Assembly: GCF_002015035.1 (NCBI RefSeq)
Contig: NZ_MUXY01000001.1
Location: forward strand, 123,100 to 187,099
Source of the DNA: Haemophilus parahaemolyticus
GTDB lineage: Bacteria; Pseudomonadota; Gammaproteobacteria; Enterobacterales; Pasteurellaceae
Direction: 5' to 3'
Length of the DNA: 64,000 bases
Position 1 is the first letter of the stretch. Every line of letters starts with the position of its first letter. The position numbers and the translations under genes are program-made. Of the stretch, positions 1 through 9,518 are shown one piece after another. Under the pieces are notes generated by a model. It had not been told where the DNA came from. It searched no databases and saw only the letters and a program-made list of their open reading frames with translations.

Positions 1-775
1 CCATATTGAGCATAAAGAAGTAGCCAAAGTGCTCTTGCGAAACACCGTAGATTCCAATGTAAACCAACGAGCCAGAAGTTAAGAAACAAAACATCCCAGC
101 AAAAGTAAGCCCGCCTACAATCACATAACCCAAAGTTGGTTTATGCGAAAGCAGTTTTGCATAGTTGATGAGAACCTGTTTAAAATTTATTGGTTGGCGT
201 TTTTCAGGCACTAACGTTTCTGGGATTTTCCACGCCACCAACACTACACAAGCAATCCCCATTGCAACCAGCGTATAGAAAATAGAGTGCCAATGCAGAT
301 ATTTAGCAATATAACCGCCCAATACAGGGGCAACGAGCGGGGCAAGCAAGGTAATAATCATAATTACAGACATCATTTGTGCAAAGCGGTTACGCTCAAA
401 CAAATCTCGAACCAACGCCCCAAGTACCACAGCAGGTGCAGCTCCAAACAAGCCTTGGGTTAAACGTAAAAAATAGAAGGTATTAATATCTTCTACTTGC
501 GTTAAAAAATAGGCAGCTAATGCTGCACCTGCCAAACCAATCAAAATAATCGGTTTACGCCCAAGGCTATCGGCAACAGGCCCCCAGAAAAGCTGACCGA
601 CTGCAAAGCCAAAGGTAAAGACCGCTAAGGTGGTTTGCACCTTTTCTTGGGAAACAGCTAAATCTCTCGCAATATCTAAAAATGACGGTAAATACATATC
701 AATGGCAAGCGGTGGAAGCATTGCCATCATTCCTAAAATAATAAAAAAACACGGATGCGGTTTTTTCTCACTCAT
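1..775 (-). CDS. bcr: Bcr/CflA-family MFS drug efflux transporter (partial, 3' end outside window)
   Basis: The first 258 codons read without a stop from an ATG at 775 and run off the window edge. The product is hydrophobic, with the N-terminal residues MPPLAIDMYLPS typical of Bcr/CflA transporters and an MFS loop motif (GPVADSLGRKP) between helices 2 and 3. Family members are 12-helix inner-membrane H+ antiporters exporting bicyclomycin, sulfonamides or chloramphenicol, or sometimes amino acids; the substrate cannot be read here. The ATG overlaps the rsuA stop by one base (TAATG), so the two genes are probably co-transcribed and translationally coupled. The rsuA-bcr pair is also seen in other gammaproteobacteria. 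Confidence 0.88.
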   Translation of the reverse strand, partial: MSEKKPHPCFFIILGMMAMLPPLAIDMYLPSFLDIARDLAVSQEKVQTTLAVFTFGFAVGQLFWGPVADSLGRKPIILIGLAGAALAAYFLTQVEDINTFYFLRLTQGLFGAAPAVVLGALVRDLFERNRFAQMMSVIMIITLLAPLVAPVLGGYIAKYLHWHSIFYTLVAMGIACVVLVAWKIPETLVPEKRQPINFKQVLINYAKLLSHKPTLGYVIVGGLTFAGMFCFLTSGSLVYIGIYGVSQEHFGYFFMLNM

Positions 776-1467
776 TAAAAACTCCCAATTTCTTCGTCTG
801 TAAGCGGGCGGAATTCACCTTCTTCTAATGTTTCATCTAAAACCACATCGCCAATTCGCCAACGGTGCAAGGCTTCTACCTTATTGCCCAAGGCGGCAAA
901 CATTCGTTTTACTTGATGGTAACGCCCTTCGCTGATGGTTAAGTTTACGTTATAGTCATCAATAATTTCCAATTGAGCAGGCAAGCACGGTTCTTTCTCG
1001 CCACGTAATAAAATTCCCTCTGCTAATTTTTCAGCATAAAAATCTTCAACAGGATCAGCCAATGTGACCAAATAGGTTTTCTCACAATGATGCTTCGGAG
1101 AAGTAGCACGGTGCGACCATTTACCATCATCGGTTAAAAGCACCAAACCTGTAGTATCAACATCCAAACGCCCAGCAGTGTGTAGTTTCGTCATCAACGG
1201 ATAATCAAAAAATTGATAAACGGTTGGATATTCACCATCATCATTCGAACAAATATAGCCCTGTGGTTTGTAGAGCATAAAATATTGCCCTTCTTCCATC
1301 CACTCAAGTGGCTCACCCTCGTAGCAAATCTGATCTTGTTTGGTAATTTTAACCGAACCACTTTTCACAATTTCATCATTCACAGTCACTAAACCGTTTT
1401 TCAACACCTTCGCCGCCTGTGAGCGGGTTAAGCCTGTGTTTTCCGCAATAAATTTATCTAAACGCAT
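775..1467 (-). CDS. rsuA: 16S rRNA pseudouridine(516) synthase RsuA
   Basis: A protein of 230 residues, the usual RsuA length. An S4 RNA-binding domain occupies about residues 1-60 (RLDKFIAENTGLTRSQA). The catalytic domain carries the family motif GRLDVDTTGL at 99-108, with the catalytic aspartate at 102. RsuA isomerises U516 of 16S rRNA during 30S assembly. Paralogues RluB/E/F share the fold; the length and the Asp-102 register favour RsuA. The stop overlaps the bcr start, and menC lies 42 bp upstream in the same direction. Confidence 0.93.
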   Translation of the reverse strand: MRLDKFIAENTGLTRSQAAKVLKNGLVTVNDEIVKSGSVKITKQDQICYEGEPLEWMEEGQYFMLYKPQGYICSNDDGEYPTVYQFFDYPLMTKLHTAGRLDVDTTGLVLLTDDGKWSHRATSPKHHCEKTYLVTLADPVEDFYAEKLAEGILLRGEKEPCLPAQLEIIDDYNVNLTISEGRYHQVKRMFAALGNKVEALHRWRIGDVVLDETLEEGEFRPLTDEEIGSF

Positions 1468-1509
1468 TCTGTTCTCTTATTTTTATTTCAATTGAATTTA
1501 TTATACGCC

Positions 1510-2475
1510 TTAATCTTCACTTTCTAAAATTAAACGCAAAAATTCGCTGTTTTCATCTATTAAAGGCAAATCTGATCCTTGCCATTGTCGTAACAATTGC
1601 CACTGCATCAAATGTAACGTATCCAACCCTGCCACCATGTCAGGCGTATATTGTTTAGCAATACGAGCCAACTTCGTTAAGCCCAAACTGCTTTCAATGC
1701 TGGAGCTAATTACCACACTTATCCCTTGTGAATGGGCTTGTTGAATGAGTGAAACGCATTTTTCAAGCGAACCCGTTAATGTTGGTTTAATCACTATAGC
1801 GGTCAAATTAGGTTCGTCTTTTACTAAAAAATGAGGTTCACGTACACTTTCATCCCATGCAATATGGATGCCCGTCATCTCTGCAAATTGGCGGGAAAGG
1901 GCGGGTGTTTGGCAAGGTTCTTCAATAAATTGAATGCGAGATCGCAGTGGCTTTGCAATTTTCTCGGCAAATTTTACCGCTTGTTCGAGCGAGAAAGCAC
2001 GATTTGCATCTAATCTGAGTTGTAAATCAGGGAACTGCATAAGCAACAAATTGGCAAGCTCTCCCTCTTTCTCCGCATTAAACCCGATTTTGATTTTGCC
2101 TAAATGAGCCTGACAAGCGGTTAATTTTGCTGAAAATTTTGCAACATCACCATCGCATAAAATCGCAGAGCGAAAATCGCCTTCGGGCTGTAATGTTCCG
2201 TTTAATTCTGCCAATGCACAGCTGATGCCAAAGGCAACAGAAGGGGCGAAGTTATCCATCAAGTCAGTTGGATTTTCAAACCATTGGCGAACTTGGGCTT
2301 CACATTCTGACAAGGTTTCACGGCTAAAAGTCGGTAGTGGGGCGATTTCTCCCCAGCCGATTTTGCCATTTTTCTCTAGGCGAATAATCAAGCCTTGCCG
2401 CTCGGTTAAAGGCTGTTTGCGAAGCACGACACCAGTGCGACAAGGGATGGTGTAGTGATAGAGTTTTATTTTCAT
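1510..2475 (-). CDS. menC: o-succinylbenzoate synthase MenC
   Basis: A 321-residue enolase-superfamily enzyme that dehydrates SHCHC to o-succinylbenzoate in menaquinone biosynthesis. The catalytic lysine pair region KIKIG (127-131), metal ligands at Asp156 (RLDANRAF), Glu185/186 (EEP) and Asp208 (WDES), and the second catalytic lysine Lys230 (VIKPT) are all present, so it looks functional. Menaquinone fits the anaerobic respiration of Pasteurellaceae. It reads in the same direction as uvrC upstream and rsuA downstream, with gaps of about 45 bp. No other men genes are in the window. Confidence 0.9.
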   Translation of the reverse strand: MKIKLYHYTIPCRTGVVLRKQPLTERQGLIIRLEKNGKIGWGEIAPLPTFSRETLSECEAQVRQWFENPTDLMDNFAPSVAFGISCALAELNGTLQPEGDFRSAILCDGDVAKFSAKLTACQAHLGKIKIGFNAEKEGELANLLLMQFPDLQLRLDANRAFSLEQAVKFAEKIAKPLRSRIQFIEEPCQTPALSRQFAEMTGIHIAWDESVREPHFLVKDEPNLTAIVIKPTLTGSLEKCVSLIQQAHSQGISVVISSSIESSLGLTKLARIAKQYTPDMVAGLDTLHLMQWQLLRQWQGSDLPLIDENSEFLRLILESED

Positions 2476-2522
2476 TTGATAAACTTGTGAATATCTACTA
2501 TTTACAGAGAAATGAGTGTAAT

Positions 2523-4358
2523 TTACCCATTCTGCAACGTATCAAAAATCACTTCCGCCAAGGCTTTGGAAATCCCTGGTACAGATTCTATTTCTTCCAA
2601 CGTTGCCGATTTCACACCTTGTATGCCGCCTAAATATTTTAACAACGCTTGGCGGCGTTTGGCTCCAACGCCCACAATGGCTTCTAATCCGCTTTCGGTA
2701 AAGGCTTTTTGGCGTTTTTTGCGGTGTCCTGTAATGGCGTGGTTGTGCGATTCATCGCGAATGTGCTGAATTAAATGCAATGCGGGGCTGTCGGGCGGGA
2801 GATGAATTTCCTTATCCCACTTACTAATCAACAAGGTTTCCAAACCCGCTTTACGTTCAACACCTTTTGCCACACCAATTAAAAGCGGTTTTGATTTATC
2901 CCACGACACCTTCAAATTGGCAAAAGTTTCCAATGCACGGTTTAGTTGCCCTTTGCCACCATCAATAAAAATAATATCTGGGATTTTCTCTGGCTCAAGT
3001 GGCTTATCATAACGTTTCAGCAAGGCTTGTTCCATTGCAGCGTAATCGTCTCCGCCTGTGATACCTTCAATATTAAAGCGACGGTAATCGGATTTAAGTG
3101 GCCCATTTTCATCAAACACTACGCAAGAGGCAACAGTTTGATTGCCCATTGTATGGCTAATATCAAAGCACTCCATTCTTGCAATTTTCGGCAAAGAAAG
3201 CACCGCTTGTAAGGCTTCGTAGCGGGTTTTAATGTGAGCATCTTGTTGTAATTGCAGTGTCAGTGCCGCTTGGGCGTTGGTTTTTGCCAAGGCAAGATAA
3301 CGACTTTTTTCACCACGCACATTTGCCGCAATGCTCACTTTATGCCCTGCTTGCTCAGACAGCACTTCTTCCAATGCTTTCGCTTCACTTACTTTATGAT
3401 CAATAATAATCTGGTTCGGAATGGTGCGATGCTGGTTCATCTGCAAATAAAATTGCCCGATAAAGGTATCACTCAGCTCTTCAAATTCGGTATGGCTTGG
3501 CACTTTCGGGAAGTAACTTCGATTTCCTAAAATCTTACCCTGACGCACAAATAAAATATGCACGCAAGCAATGCCGTGCTGATAAGCGATGGAGATAATA
3601 TCCAAATCGTCTAAACGTTCGTTAGACACAAATTGTTTCTCCGTGACCGCTCGCACCTGTTGGATTTGATCGCGAAAACGTGCTGCCACTTCAAAATCCA
3701 GATCTTCCGCAGCCTTTTCCATTTTGCCGATTAAATGTTCAACCACTTGGCTATCTTTGCCCTGTAAAAACAAACGAACAAGCTGCACCTGTTGATCGTA
3801 TTCCTGCTGCGAATAATACCCTTCCACGCACGGAGCAAGACAACGCCCAATTTGATATTGTAAGCAAGGGCGGAAGCGGTTTTTGTAGAAATTATCTTCA
3901 CATTGTCGAATCGGGAAAATTTTTTGCAGTAAATTCAACGTTTCTCGCACTGCACCTGCATTCGGATAAGGGCCGAAATATTCGCCTGCAATTTTTTTAC
4001 TGCCACGGAAACTCGCTAATCTCGGATGCTTATGTTTGGTAAGCAAAATATAAGGGTAAGATTTATCATCGCGGAGCAATACATTGTAGCGAGGCTGATT
4101 TTCCTTGATGTAATTATGTTCCAGCAACAGGGCTTCTGTTTCAGAATGGGTAATGGTGGTTTCAATATGGGCAATTTGTGAAACTAATGCTTCCGTTTTT
4201 CGGCTGGCGAGGTTGGTGCGAAAATAGCTCGACAAACGTTTTTTCAAATCTTTCGCCTTGCCCACATAGATAATTGTTCCTTTGCTATCATACATCCGAT
4301 AGACCCCAGGCAGATGTGGCACATTAGCTAAAAACGCTTTGGCATCAAATTCGCTCAT
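2523..4358 (-). CDS. uvrC: UvrABC excinuclease subunit C
   Basis: Performs the dual incision around UvrB-bound DNA lesions in nucleotide excision repair. Domains in order: GIY-YIG nuclease ([19 protein letters not shown], early N-terminus), the UVR helix pair that binds UvrB (about 195-235), the RNase H-like 5' incision domain, and C-terminal tandem helix-hairpin-helix motifs ([25 protein letters not shown]). I place the start at ATG 4358, which gives [10 protein letters not shown] and has AGGAG just upstream. An in-frame ATG at 4376 would add six residues. The chosen form has 611 residues, normal for UvrC. Confidence 0.96.
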   Translation of the reverse strand: MSEFDAKAFLANVPHLPGVYRMYDSKGTIIYVGKAKDLKKRLSSYFRTNLASRKTEALVSQIAHIETTITHSETEALLLEHNYIKENQPRYNVLLRDDKSYPYILLTKHKHPRLASFRGSKKIAGEYFGPYPNAGAVRETLNLLQKIFPIRQCEDNFYKNRFRPCLQYQIGRCLAPCVEGYYSQQEYDQQVQLVRLFLQGKDSQVVEHLIGKMEKAAEDLDFEVAARFRDQIQQVRAVTEKQFVSNERLDDLDIISIAYQHGIACVHILFVRQGKILGNRSYFPKVPSHTEFEELSDTFIGQFYLQMNQHRTIPNQIIIDHKVSEAKALEEVLSEQAGHKVSIAANVRGEKSRYLALAKTNAQAALTLQLQQDAHIKTRYEALQAVLSLPKIARMECFDISHTMGNQTVASCVVFDENGPLKSDYRRFNIEGITGGDDYAAMEQALLKRYDKPLEPEKIPDIIFIDGGKGQLNRALETFANLKVSWDKSKPLLIGVAKGVERKAGLETLLISKWDKEIHLPPDSPALHLIQHIRDESHNHAITGHRKKRQKAFTESGLEAIVGVGAKRRQALLKYLGGIQGVKSATLEEIESVPGISKALAEVIFDTLQNG

Positions 4359-4439
4359 TTTCTCCTCATTTTGCAATTGAAAGATCGTTAAAAGCGGTCA
4401 TTTTAGCGGGATTTTTGGCGATATAAAATAGCTCCGATA

Positions 4440-4673
4440 TGTTCTGCCCCAAAAAGTTAGACTTGGCAGCGATTCCGCTATGATTAAATTAGCTGATCCA
4501 ACGTTCTAATGTTGTTTCGGCAAGTTGAAAATATTTACGGGTAAGTGAACGATTTTTACCATTTTGAAGATAAAATTCGATGAATTGTTGTTTGAAAAGT
4601 GTGTTATATGTAGTCATAAAAAATCTGCACCTTAGTCAGTTGGTTATTTAATCCAACTTTTGGGGTGCAGATC
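4440..4673 (-). mobile_element. IS3-family (IS150-like) miniature remnant, copy 1
   Basis: Both terminal repeats are recognisable. 4441-4462 begins GTTCTGCCCCAAAAAGTTAG. The reverse complement of 4650-4673 begins GATCTGCACCCCAAAAGTTG. Between them, on the minus strand from ATG 4617, lie the first roughly 40 codons of an orfA transposase (MTTYNTLFKQQFIEFYLQNG, then RKYFQLAETTLERWIS). An in-frame TAA follows, then residues FNHSGI, and the reading runs straight into the other terminus. The rest of the transposase is gone, so it is a non-autonomous, MITE-like deletion derivative. The right end also folds into a long imperfect hairpin (TCTGCACC/GGTGCAGA and AGTTGG/CCAACT arms). A second copy lies near 58.3 kb. 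Confidence 0.8.
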
Positions 4674-4715
4674 ATTTCTAATTGAGGGTCCTGTTAGATT
4701 TTAATAATCTAAAGA

Positions 4716-5801
4716 TTACCAGTATACACGTAAACCTGTGCCGATTGATTTCTCAACCACTTTATTTTTAGGACTATAAACACCTTGAGCATTTGCATCC
4801 AATGATTTAGTGCGAGAATATGCACCTTCTACGAATGCCACTACTTGTTTGTGGAATTTGTAGTCAACACCAAGTAAGAAACCATGTTTTTTAGCTTTAG
4901 AAGTATTTACATCATTCTTTTTAGTTGCTGAACGCTGATAGAAGTAGTTACCATATACTTTAGAAGCTGGAACAACTTGATACTCAAAACCTGGTGCTAC
5001 ATAGAATTTATTAGTTTTTGCTGCAGTCGCTTCATTTTTCTCATGAGCATAACCAAAGTCACTGATTAAAGTTAAATCACCTAATTGGTAACTTGCAGAA
5101 GCTAAGTAACCATCTCTACGAAGGGTTTTCACTGAACCTGTTTCATAGTTAGAATGACCGTAAGCAAAACGAACATCGAAGTTATCTTGTGCAAATAAAG
5201 CCCCTGCTGCATAAGCATTTTTAAGAGCAGCTGGTTTTACTGGACGTTGTTTTTCAGTTTCATTTTGACCAAAGTTGTAGTTTGCACTTAATGTTAACCC
5301 TTCCACTCCCTTATAGTCATAACGCACTACACCTGTGCCTGAGCTAGGAATATAGCCACTTGTTGAAACAAGTCCAAAATCATAGTCATTTGTTTGGATT
5401 AAATCATCTGCAATGGTTGTACGGCGACCGAAAGTCAATTCACCGTATTGTTTGCTACCTAAACCTGCAAAAGCTCGATGTGCATAAACATTCCCAAACT
5501 CATCACGAGAAGTACCTGGAAGGAAACGTAACTCTAAACCAGCTAATCCGTAGAAATCTTGTGCTAAGGTGTGTTTTACTTTTACACGAAAACGTGAACC
5601 ATCATTTTTTAATGCTGATTCTGACGTTTTCTCTACCTTATTACTTTTTAAATCTGTTGTTGTTTCTTTAGTTTTACCCAAAGCCAAACGTAATGAACCA
5701 TCAAAATCTACTTTTGTACCATTTGCATCTAATACGGTTACTGCGTGAGCAGAAGAAGCTGCAAATGCTGCCACTGTTAATGCAACTAATGTTTTTTTCA
5801 T
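4716..5801 (-). CDS. Gram-negative porin (OmpP2-like), outer membrane
   Basis: A 361-residue precursor with a clear signal peptide (MKKTLVALTVAAFAASSAHA) and cleavage after AHA. The mature protein begins VTVLDANGTKVDFDGSLRLAL, a typical first strand of a Pasteurellaceae trimeric porin. It has alternating amphipathic strands and ends in an aromatic residue (GLRVYW), where most porins end in Phe. It should form a general diffusion channel. Reading could begin at GTG 5810, but ATG 5801 gives a normal signal peptide and has AGGTGG at the right distance. A CRP-type site lies about 340 bp upstream. Confidence 0.88.
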   Translation of the reverse strand: MKKTLVALTVAAFAASSAHAVTVLDANGTKVDFDGSLRLALGKTKETTTDLKSNKVEKTSESALKNDGSRFRVKVKHTLAQDFYGLAGLELRFLPGTSRDEFGNVYAHRAFAGLGSKQYGELTFGRRTTIADDLIQTNDYDFGLVSTSGYIPSSGTGVVRYDYKGVEGLTLSANYNFGQNETEKQRPVKPAALKNAYAAGALFAQDNFDVRFAYGHSNYETGSVKTLRRDGYLASASYQLGDLTLISDFGYAHEKNEATAAKTNKFYVAPGFEYQVVPASKVYGNYFYQRSATKKNDVNTSKAKKHGFLLGVDYKFHKQVVAFVEGAYSRTKSLDANAQGVYSPKNKVVEKSIGTGLRVYW

Positions 5802-6248
5802 AATGACCACCTATCTTATAAGGTTTGTTTTAATAATACGTCCTTTATGACTAAAGAACCATTCTAAAAACGGCAAACATTTCAAACCGATATACGGGAA
5901 ATGTTTGTGCAAACGCATAATGGCAAAAAGTGGACAGACTGTCAATAGTTCAATAATGATTCCAAAATAAACTTTTACCCTTTAAAATCAATAATTTACA
6001 AAAAAATGGAGTTTTTATTGAACCTTTTTTACATTCTACTCCAGAATAAAACAAACACCTAACCAATTGATAAATAAAGCATTTTTAATTAATTTTAAAA
6101 TTAAAATAAAGTTCAATGAAAAATAAAAAATATTTTGTGAACTACTTCACATTTTTGGCATTTAGTTGAGTTCATTGGCTATTTCTGGAGGATTGAATCC
6201 AAAAGAAAGCAAGTTATAATAGCCAAAATTCTTTTTTTACGCTTTCTT
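5802..6248. other. 447-bp AT-rich intergenic region between divergent porin and priC
   Basis: No ORF or RNA gene recognised. It is very AT-rich, with long A and T tracts around 5990-6130 of the kind that bend DNA. It must hold the promoters for the porin (leftward) and priC (rightward). The only clear site is the CRP-type palindrome at 6136-6151. Confidence 0.6.
6136..6151. promoter_or_regulatory. CRP-type palindrome upstream of porin/priC
   Basis: TGTGA-ACTACT-TCACA: both half-sites match the CRP consensus perfectly with 6-bp spacing. It lies 98 bp before priC and about 335 bp before the porin start, so the target is uncertain. The porin is the more plausible catabolite-controlled gene. Confidence 0.65.
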
Positions 6249-6758
6249 ATGCAATCATTTATTGAAAAATTTGAGCAAAATATTCATCCATTTATACCGT
6301 TTAAAAACGAACAAGCGGTTATTTCAGAGCATTTTTTTACGAAATCAGAGGCTTCTGTTGCCTTTTTTATTGGAGAAATCCGCCAAACTGCTCAGCGATT
6401 ACAGCAACAAACCGAAGTGGCTTATGCGGAAATTTATGCCAAAAAACTGCTAGATCAAATTGATGCTCTGCAAAAAGCGATCCAAAAAATTCGAAAAACA
6501 AAAAAAGTTGAACGTTTTATCTCTCCCTATCGCCCGCCCCGTAATGTGCATTCTCTCCCTAAAGAAAAAAGATTAGTAGAATACCGCAAAGCGTTACGAG
6601 CTTTAAATGAGAAAATTTGTTGGCTTACTGAAAAACAATATCAAGCGGAAAATCGGGCAAATAAAGAAGAAGTTATACTCTATCAGCAACAAATTCAAGA
6701 GACGGAATTTCGCAAGATAAAGTGTTTAACTGCCATTGAGCAACTCGCGGAAGAATAG
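6249..6758 (+). CDS. priC: Primosomal replication protein N'' (PriC)
   Basis: 169 residues, mostly helical, matching the PriC family, including the conserved stretch RNVHSLPKEKRLVEYRKALR near residues 97-116. PriC helps reload DnaB at stalled forks through the PriA-independent, Rep-assisted pathway and binds SSB. No good Shine-Dalgarno precedes the ATG. It stands alone, divergent from the porin; priA is 26 kb away. Confidence 0.82.
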   Translation: MQSFIEKFEQNIHPFIPFKNEQAVISEHFFTKSEASVAFFIGEIRQTAQRLQQQTEVAYAEIYAKKLLDQIDALQKAIQKIRKTKKVERFISPYRPPRNVHSLPKEKRLVEYRKALRALNEKICWLTEKQYQAENRANKEEVILYQQQIQETEFRKIKCLTAIEQLAEE

Positions 6759-6848
6759 AAAAATGCGGCATTATGTTACAGTTGCACAAGATACCAGAAA
6801 AACGAAAATCTGCTATACTCAAAACAGACACTAAACTAAGGATTTATT

Positions 6849-7619
6849 ATGTTAACCAATATTGAACTTGAACAGATTTTAGATACAAAATTGAATGCAA
6901 AGCAAATTTCTGACTATGCACCAAACGGTTTGCAAGTTGAAGGGCGTAAGCAGATTCAGAAAATCGTCACAGGCGTAACCGCCACACTTCCATTGATTGA
7001 AAAAGCAATTGAATTAAATGCCGATGCTATTTTAGTTCATCACGGCTATTTTTGGAAAAGCGAAACACCTTGTATTCGTGGTATGAAAGGCAAACGTATT
7101 AAACAGCTGCTTGTAAACGACATCAATCTATTTAGTTATCACCTCCCACTTGATATTCATCCAGAACTTGGTAATAACGCTCAATTAGCTAATCATCTTG
7201 GTGTGCGTAATTTAATGGGATTAGAAGATAAACCTAATTCGATTCCTGTTTATGGCGAGCTTGAGACACCAATTTCTGCTCAAGAAATGGCAAAACGTAT
7301 TGAAAAGACATTAAATCGTCAGCCTATCTTATGTGATGAATTTATTGCAGATTATCCGCATAAATTGATTAAAACTGTGGCAATTTGCACAGGTGGGGGG
7401 CAAGGCTACATTGATCTTGCAGCAAACAAAGGCATTGATGCTTTTATTACAGGGGAAATCTCGGAACAAACCACACACTCCGCTCGTGAACAAGGCATTT
7501 ATTTCTTTGCCGCAGGGCACCACGCAACCGAACGTGATGGCGTAAAAGCACTTGGTGAGTGGTTAGCAAAAACCTATCAACTTGATGTTACTTTTGTGGA
7601 TATTGATAATCCAGCTTAA
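6849..7619 (+). CDS. Nif3-like dinuclear metal centre protein (YbgI family)
   Basis: 256 residues, normal for YbgI. The metal-binding His pair is in ILVHHGYFWK (about residues 62-71). Further ligands are in the C-terminal part (DAFITGEISEQ, AAGHHATERDGV). The family forms toroidal hexamers with a dimetal site and is annotated as GTP cyclohydrolase I type 2-like, but its true cellular role is unsettled. AAGGA precedes the ATG. It is followed by a palindromic terminator and stands convergent to the symporter gene. Confidence 0.85.
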   Translation: MLTNIELEQILDTKLNAKQISDYAPNGLQVEGRKQIQKIVTGVTATLPLIEKAIELNADAILVHHGYFWKSETPCIRGMKGKRIKQLLVNDINLFSYHLPLDIHPELGNNAQLANHLGVRNLMGLEDKPNSIPVYGELETPISAQEMAKRIEKTLNRQPILCDEFIADYPHKLIKTVAICTGGGQGYIDLAANKGIDAFITGEISEQTTHSAREQGIYFFAAGHHATERDGVKALGEWLAKTYQLDVTFVDIDNPA

Positions 7620-7629
7620 TGCCAAATAT

Positions 7630-7651
7630 AAGGCGGATTTAAATCCGCCTT
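7630..7651 (+). terminator. Terminator-like palindrome after the Nif3-family gene
   Basis: AAGGCGGATTT directly followed by AAATCCGCCTT, 11 bp from the stop. It lies between convergent genes and could serve both. Confidence 0.65.
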
Positions 7652-7747
7652 TGATACTTCGAGGCAGAGATAAACGCCCCATTCACAAGAGCATCAAGAT
7701 AATGGTTTACTGGTGCAACTGCGACATCATTCTGCTTCTTTCTCTTT

Positions 7748-9112
7748 TTAAATCTTACCCGCCTTCAAGCTCGCAAAATACGCTTTTGTTTCACCAATAA
7801 TCACTTTACGCAATGCAATCAATGCGATTAAGTTTGGAAATGCCATTAAACCATTTACAATGTCGGCAATCGTCCAGATAGTTTGCAATTCCAAGAATGG
7901 TGCAGAAGCAATTAACACCACAAATAACAAGCGGTAGAATTTAATCCCTTTAGTGCGACCTTTCGTTAAGTAAACAAAACAACGCTCGCCGTAATAACAC
8001 CAACCTAAAATAGTCGTGAATGCGAAGAACACTAAACCGATAGTCACAATAAATGAACCAACGTTGCTCTCTAACCCTTGATTAAAGGCAAGATTGGTCA
8101 GCTCTGCACCTTGTACACCTTGTGTCCAAGCCCCTGTAATCACAATCACAAGTCCTGTCATCGTACAGACAAGAATCGTGTCCAAGAACGTGCCTGTCAT
8201 TGAAATTAAGCCTTGACGCACAGGTTCTTTAGTTTGAGCCGCAGCTGCTGCAATGGGAGCAGAACCTAAACCCGACTCATTCGAGAAAATACCACGAGCA
8301 ACACCCAATTGGATGGCTTGCATTACGGTAAAGCCAAATGCTCCTCCTAACGCGGCTTCTGGATTAAATGCCGCATAAACAATCAATTTAATCGCTTCTG
8401 GAATTTTCTCTGCATTAAGCACTAACACACTCGCAGCGGCAATCACATAAGCAATCGCCATAAATGGCACCACGACGCTTGCGATTTTTGAGATACGTTT
8501 AACGCCGCCAAAAACAATAGCAATAACAATTAACGTAAGCACAACGGCGGTAAGTACAACAGGAATATCAAAAGTGGATTGTAATGCGTGAGTAATTCCG
8601 TTCACTTGTGGGAATGTTCCGATGCCAAGCAAAGCCACTAAAACACCAAAGAAGGCGAATGCTTTAGCAAGCCATTTCCACTTTTTACCCATCCCCATTT
8701 CGATGTAATACATCGGTCCACCAGCAACGAAACCAGAGCGATCACGTCCGCGGAATTTGATAGCGAGCAAGCCTTCAGCATATTTGGTTGCCATACCGAA
8801 TAATGCAATCAGCCACATCCAAAAGAGTGCACCAGGCCCGCCCGAATGAATTGCTGTTGCTACACCCACAATGTTACCCGTACCAATAGTTGCCGCTAAT
8901 GCGGTAGACAGTGCGGCAAATGCGGAAATATCGCCTGTTTGTCCTTGCCCTTTTTCAGGCTTAAACATATAGACGAACGCACGGAAAAGTTGCGTGATTT
9001 GAATACCCTTAAGGCTAAGCGTGAAATAAACACCTACACCAGAGAGCAAAATCAATAACGGTGCTCCCCAGATAAAACTGCTAATTTGGTTAAGAATAGT
9101 GTCAATTGACAT
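7748..9112 (-). CDS. AGCS-family Na+:amino-acid symporter, probably glycine/alanine
   Basis: 454 residues with about 10-11 predicted membrane segments. It carries the alanine/glycine:cation symporter signature (STALAATIGTGNIVGVATAI) and GGPGALFWMW. The start is ATG 9112, preceded by GAGGAA; in-frame upstream sequence is riboswitch RNA, not protein. The tandem glycine riboswitch in the leader argues that glycine is the main substrate. In the glycine-riboswitch class this arrangement usually controls glycine uptake or efflux symporters. Monocistronic. Confidence 0.9.
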   Translation of the reverse strand: MSIDTILNQISSFIWGAPLLILLSGVGVYFTLSLKGIQITQLFRAFVYMFKPEKGQGQTGDISAFAALSTALAATIGTGNIVGVATAIHSGGPGALFWMWLIALFGMATKYAEGLLAIKFRGRDRSGFVAGGPMYYIEMGMGKKWKWLAKAFAFFGVLVALLGIGTFPQVNGITHALQSTFDIPVVLTAVVLTLIVIAIVFGGVKRISKIASVVVPFMAIAYVIAAASVLVLNAEKIPEAIKLIVYAAFNPEAALGGAFGFTVMQAIQLGVARGIFSNESGLGSAPIAAAAAQTKEPVRQGLISMTGTFLDTILVCTMTGLVIVITGAWTQGVQGAELTNLAFNQGLESNVGSFIVTIGLVFFAFTTILGWCYYGERCFVYLTKGRTKGIKFYRLLFVVLIASAPFLELQTIWTIADIVNGLMAFPNLIALIALRKVIIGETKAYFASLKAGKI

Positions 9113-9158
9113 TTGATGTTCCTCGTAAATTTTACTTACAAGGAAAGAAAAGCGAAAG

Positions 9159-9202
9159 CAAGCGGTCGTTTTTTGCAAAAAATGGCAAAATGCTACCGCT
9201 TG
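9159..9202 (-). terminator. Inverted uptake-sequence hairpin, likely riboswitch expression platform
   Basis: CAAGCGGT (9159-9166) and ACCGCTTG (9195-9202) form a perfect 8-bp stem, with further pairing between the T- and A-rich loop flanks. In the transcript direction it follows the glycine aptamers by about 15 nt and is followed by a pyrimidine-rich run (CTTTCGCTTTTCTTT). It lies before the symporter ribosome-binding site. Confidence 0.6.
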
Positions 9203-9216
9203 TTTATGGAATAACT

Positions 9217-9422
9217 TTTCTCCCCTGTCCTTTTGCCTGAGCGTTTCACACTTAACGGGCGTTAAGCATTTTCGCCTTCGGCGTCCATTTTCTGCATTGC
9301 AGATTGGATCTCTCCAAGGGTTCGTCCAGTAACAGTCCTCGCACAATGTGCACCTGAAAGATTTTACCTCGTCGGTGAAATGTTAATTCATTTCTCTCCA
9401 GCTACCTTCATCCGAACAGTTC
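9217..9422 (-). ncRNA. Tandem glycine riboswitch
   Basis: Read on the minus strand, two glycine aptamers are visible. The first has AGCTGGAGAGA, ACCGACGAGGTAAA and CTTTCAGGTGCA, then GAGGACTGTTACTGGACGAA. The second has CTTGGAGAGATCC, ACGCCGAAGGCG and GCTCAGGCAAAAGGACAGGG. These are the conserved core elements of the gcvT motif. It controls the Na+:amino-acid symporter downstream. Confidence 0.92.
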
Positions 9423-9518
9423 TTTATGAAAAAGAATGCCAGAATTCTAGCAATTCAATTTTTTCAGTCAAGTAAATAATTTAATATTATGTCTAATTAA
9501 ATATGAGATTAATTCACT

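Noticed and set aside
5802..5810. GTG start adding three residues to the porin
   Set aside because: It lies inside the ribosome-binding site (AGGTGG); ATG 5801 gives a normal signal peptide.
9113..9346. In-frame N-terminal extension of the AGCS symporter
   Set aside because: This stretch is the glycine riboswitch and its hairpin; the codons do not resemble protein and the conserved start is at 9112.
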